Under the pieces are notes generated by a model that saw only the letters and a program-made list of their open reading frames with translations, searched no databases and was not told where the DNA came from. From the NCBI RefSeq assembly GCF_029541745.1, contig NZ_CP089746.1, positions 1,488,001-1,552,000 on the forward strand: DNA of 64,000 nt, written 5' to 3'. Source of the DNA: Streptomyces sp. LX-29 (GTDB lineage Bacteria; Actinomycetota; Actinomycetes; Streptomycetales; Streptomycetaceae). Positions 61,848-64,000 of the stretch are shown piece after piece (positions within the stretch are counted from its first letter, which is position 1; every line of letters begins with the position of its first letter). The position numbers and the translations under genes are program-made.

Positions 61848-63941
61848 TCAGCTGATCCGTGCGCCGACCGTCGGCGCGGCCTGCGCGGCGCCCTCGATCG
61901 GGTCCGCGGCGTCGACCGGCGGTCCCGGGCGCATTCGGTACTCGTAGCGCTCCGGCAGCGGGTGTTCGGCGCGCGCACGGGCGCGTACGCCCTCGGTGAT
62001 CGAGCCGCCCTCGCCGGCGATCAGCCGCTCCGCGATCGCGAACCAGGTGTCACCGAGCGTCTCATCGCCCTCGCGCAGGTCGGCCACGTCGAAGCCGCGG
62101 TCGAACACGGCGCGCGCGGCCGCCGGCTCCCCCTGGGCCAGCAGCACCCGCGCCAGCAACCACCGGAAGCGGCCCCGCTCCCGGACGGCCGGCGGCAGTT
62201 CCTCCAGCACCGTGCGCGCCTCGTCCGGGCGGCCGGCGGCCAGCAGGGCGGTGACCGCCTCGCGGCCGAGCGCGGCCTCGGCCCCGGGGACGGGCGGCCG
62301 CCCGTCCCCGAGCACCGACCGCACCGCGCTCAGCAGCCGGTCAGCCGCCCGCTGGGGGTGCGCCGCGGCGGCGTCGGCGGCGGCCAGGCAGCGCAGCGCC
62401 CAGGGCGACGGCGCGTGCCGCAGCGACCGCTCCCAGCTGCGGGCCGCCTGCGCGCGGTCACCGGCGTGCCACTGGGCGACGCCCAGGTGGTACTCGACGG
62501 CGGCGTGGGAGGGCGCCGCCTCCAACAGCTCCCGCCAGGGCGGCGCCACCAGGGAGGCCCCGGGGGCCGCGGCCGGATCCCGCCACGGGGGCAGCGAACC
62601 GGTGTGCAACAGCGCGCGCCACGGCTCCTGTTCAGGGCCGAGGGTGTCGGCCCCGAACGGGGTGCCGGGCAGCTCGGCGTGGGAGCGTTCGCACTCCAGG
62701 GCGCCCCACCCGGAGCCGACCGCGAGCCGCTCCCCGGGCGTGGTGTCGGCGTACGGCCGCCAGGCGGCGTGGGCCGCCGCCACCTCGGCACGGGGCAGGG
62801 CCGCCGTGAGCTCCGCCTCGACCGCGTCCCGGGCGGCCCGCCAGTCGCCGCCCTGTACCGCGCCGGGGTCGGCGGCCAGCGGCCCGTACGCCTCCAGCCA
62901 GCTGAACTCCTCGCCGGGCTCCAGCGGCACGTGCTCCAGCTGGGTGCGGGCGAGCCCGGCCTGGATCTCGGCGTAGCCTCCGGTGCCCGGCTCGGTGAGC
63001 CAGCGCTGCCAGCGCCGTCCGCCGGGGCCCGTGCCCCACAGGAAGAGCTTGCGGCCGCGCAGCAGCTCGGTGGAGGTCTGCACCAGTCCGCGACCCTCGC
63101 CGTCGAGCGCGGCGATCCAGCGCCGGGCGTCCTCCGGCAGCTCGTAGAAGTAGTCGGCGGCGTGCTCGCCGCGCAGCGGGTAGCTGCGGTCGACGCCGTC
63201 CCACTCCGGTACGGGGACGCGGCGCAGCGCGCGGTCGTAGCCGAAGTGCCAGGCGTCGTCGGCGGGGGCGAGCACCCGGGTGTCGGGCCCCTCGGGCACG
63301 GCGATGTTGGACCACCAGTAGACGGGGGCCGTGTGGTGGTGCGGGTTGCGCACGCGCACGCCCACGTAGAGGAAGTCGGAGTCGTCGGGGAGCCACAGGT
63401 CGACCTGGAAGGGCAGGTCGCGCAGCCGCTCCCACTCCCACAGCCGCAGCATCTCCCCGCCGTCGGGGGCGGCCACGCGGGCCGCGTGCAGCGGGGCGCA
63501 GGAGAGGGTGGTGTGCCCGGTGGCGCCGATGTTCCACTCGATGCCGCCGGAGAACCAGGCGCCGTTGAGCGCGAAGTCGGCCGGCTGGAAGACGGGGTTG
63601 CGGTAGAGGAGTTCGCGGTCGGTGGGCTTGTGGCGTAGGGAGTGGATCCGGCCGCCGAGTCCGGGAAGCACGGTGGCGCGCAGCCTCTCGTTCTCGATCA
63701 CGATCGCGTCGAACTCGGTCTCCGTGCGACGTCGTCCGTAGCCGTCCCGCAGCGGCACCGGCAGCAGCGAACGCAGTGGCTCGTAACCGATCTGTCGGGC
63801 CATCTCGGCGGGGAGCGCGGCGCGCTGCCGGGCGTCGAGCCGGTGCGCCTCGTCGAGCGGGTGCAGGGCGGGCAGCGGGTTGGCGGGCCCGAGCGGGGCG
63901 GCGGGCAGGGTCAGCACGGTACGTCGCACCATCGTGGCCAC
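61848..63941 (-). CDS. DUF5107-like protein with C-terminal TPR-like repeats
   Basis: The 697-aa protein has an N-terminal half resembling DUF5107/galactose-mutarotase-fold proteins (LRATVLPGLGGRIHSLRHKP, GAWFSGGIEWNIGATGHTTL, YWWSNIAVPEG). Its C-terminal half is helical TPR-like repeats (SHAAVEYHLGVAQWHAGDRA, RFRWLLARVLLAQGEPAAAR). Such proteins are thought to act on or bind carbohydrates. No signal peptide is seen, so it is probably cytoplasmic. The GTG at 63941 is the first in-frame start. An ATG at 63932 is an alternative, and neither has a clear RBS. Confidence 0.8.
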   Translation of the reverse strand: MATMVRRTVLTLPAAPLGPANPLPALHPLDEAHRLDARQRAALPAEMARQIGYEPLRSLLPVPLRDGYGRRRTETEFDAIVIENERLRATVLPGLGGRIHSLRHKPTDRELLYRNPVFQPADFALNGAWFSGGIEWNIGATGHTTLSCAPLHAARVAAPDGGEMLRLWEWERLRDLPFQVDLWLPDDSDFLYVGVRVRNPHHHTAPVYWWSNIAVPEGPDTRVLAPADDAWHFGYDRALRRVPVPEWDGVDRSYPLRGEHAADYFYELPEDARRWIAALDGEGRGLVQTSTELLRGRKLFLWGTGPGGRRWQRWLTEPGTGGYAEIQAGLARTQLEHVPLEPGEEFSWLEAYGPLAADPGAVQGGDWRAARDAVEAELTAALPRAEVAAAHAAWRPYADTTPGERLAVGSGWGALECERSHAELPGTPFGADTLGPEQEPWRALLHTGSLPPWRDPAAAPGASLVAPPWRELLEAAPSHAAVEYHLGVAQWHAGDRAQAARSWERSLRHAPSPWALRCLAAADAAAAHPQRAADRLLSAVRSVLGDGRPPVPGAEAALGREAVTALLAAGRPDEARTVLEELPPAVRERGRFRWLLARVLLAQGEPAAARAVFDRGFDVADLREGDETLGDTWFAIAERLIAGEGGSITEGVRARARAEHPLPERYEYRMRPGPPVDAADPIEGAAQAAPTVGARIS

Positions 63942-63967
63942 AGCGGCGTCACTCGCTTCCTCGCCGG

Positions 63968-63989
63968 GGCCGCCACGGCTGTGGCGGCC
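63968..63989. terminator. hairpin at right edge
   Basis: GGCCGCCAC-GGCT-GTGGCGGCC is a perfect 9-bp stem upstream of the DUF5107-like gene. It may terminate a gene lying beyond the right edge. Confidence 0.45.
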
Positions 63990-64000
63990 GTCAACGACCA

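Noticed and set aside
60516..63638. 1040-aa plus-strand open frame through the repeat array and opposite the DUF5107-like gene
   Set aside because: It is antisense to a convincing minus-strand protein and has no family resemblance. It is open only because stop codons are rare at this GC.

Overview
The window is very GC-rich actinomycete DNA and almost certainly Streptomyces chromosome. The evidence is GC-saturated third codon positions, many GTG/TTG starts, translationally coupled ATGA/GTGA operons, and a complete whiE-type spore-pigment gene set in canonical order. All calls come from reading the sequence and the translated frames. No database search was run.

Left edge to about 17.9 kb. The window opens inside a minus-strand operon: two flavin N-monooxygenases of the lysine/ornithine type, a diaminobutyrate-type aminotransferase, and the start of a D-amino-acid-oxidase-like flavoenzyme that runs off the edge. 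This is one end of an N-hydroxylation pathway (siderophore or N-N bond chemistry). It is followed by a decayed MFS transporter, a DinB-like protein, a short putative secreted peptide divergent from a LuxR-type regulator, an Lrp/AsnC regulator divergent from an amino-acid permease, fdhD, and an aldehyde dehydrogenase. A tRNA-Leu(GAG) gene then leads into a small accessory island. The island holds an HNH-nuclease protein and an N-terminally truncated regulator, and the tRNA's terminator hairpin is duplicated about 2 kb downstream.

17.9-41.5 kb is mixed accessory and housekeeping DNA. It contains tandem repeats, a matrixin-like protease with a seven-repeat propeller/lectin tail, a Met-rich ORF beside a serine-hydrolase relic, and a MerR gene with a palindromic site. 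It also contains a MarR/quinone-oxidoreductase pair with twin operators, a secreted sialidase, and a long-chain acyl-CoA ligase followed by an unknown protein and an EAD-CHAT (caspase-like) protein. Further genes are an aldo-keto reductase, LysR and XRE regulators, a methyltransferase with eight N-terminal histidines, a pterin dehydratase, a second permease, a membrane phosphodiesterase, and an MBL-DedA pair.

41.6-52.9 kb is the whiE-like spore-pigment locus. A divergent hydroxylase (ORFVIII) faces ORFI, the ORFII cupin, KS-alpha, CLF, ACP, aromatase and TcmI-type cyclase. The cluster carries its own acetyl-CoA carboxylase: a fused AccD-AccA carboxyltransferase, a biotin carrier protein and a biotin carboxylase. 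It can therefore plausibly make its own malonyl-CoA.

53-64 kb holds a KDDYG-repeat surface protein next to a class F-like sortase, an O-methyltransferase coupled to a secreted beta-helix protein, an aminotransferase-fold protein that lacks the catalytic lysine, a methyltransferase, two VOC proteins, a roughly 0.7-kb array of ~200-bp GC-rich repeats, and a DUF5107-like protein at the right edge.
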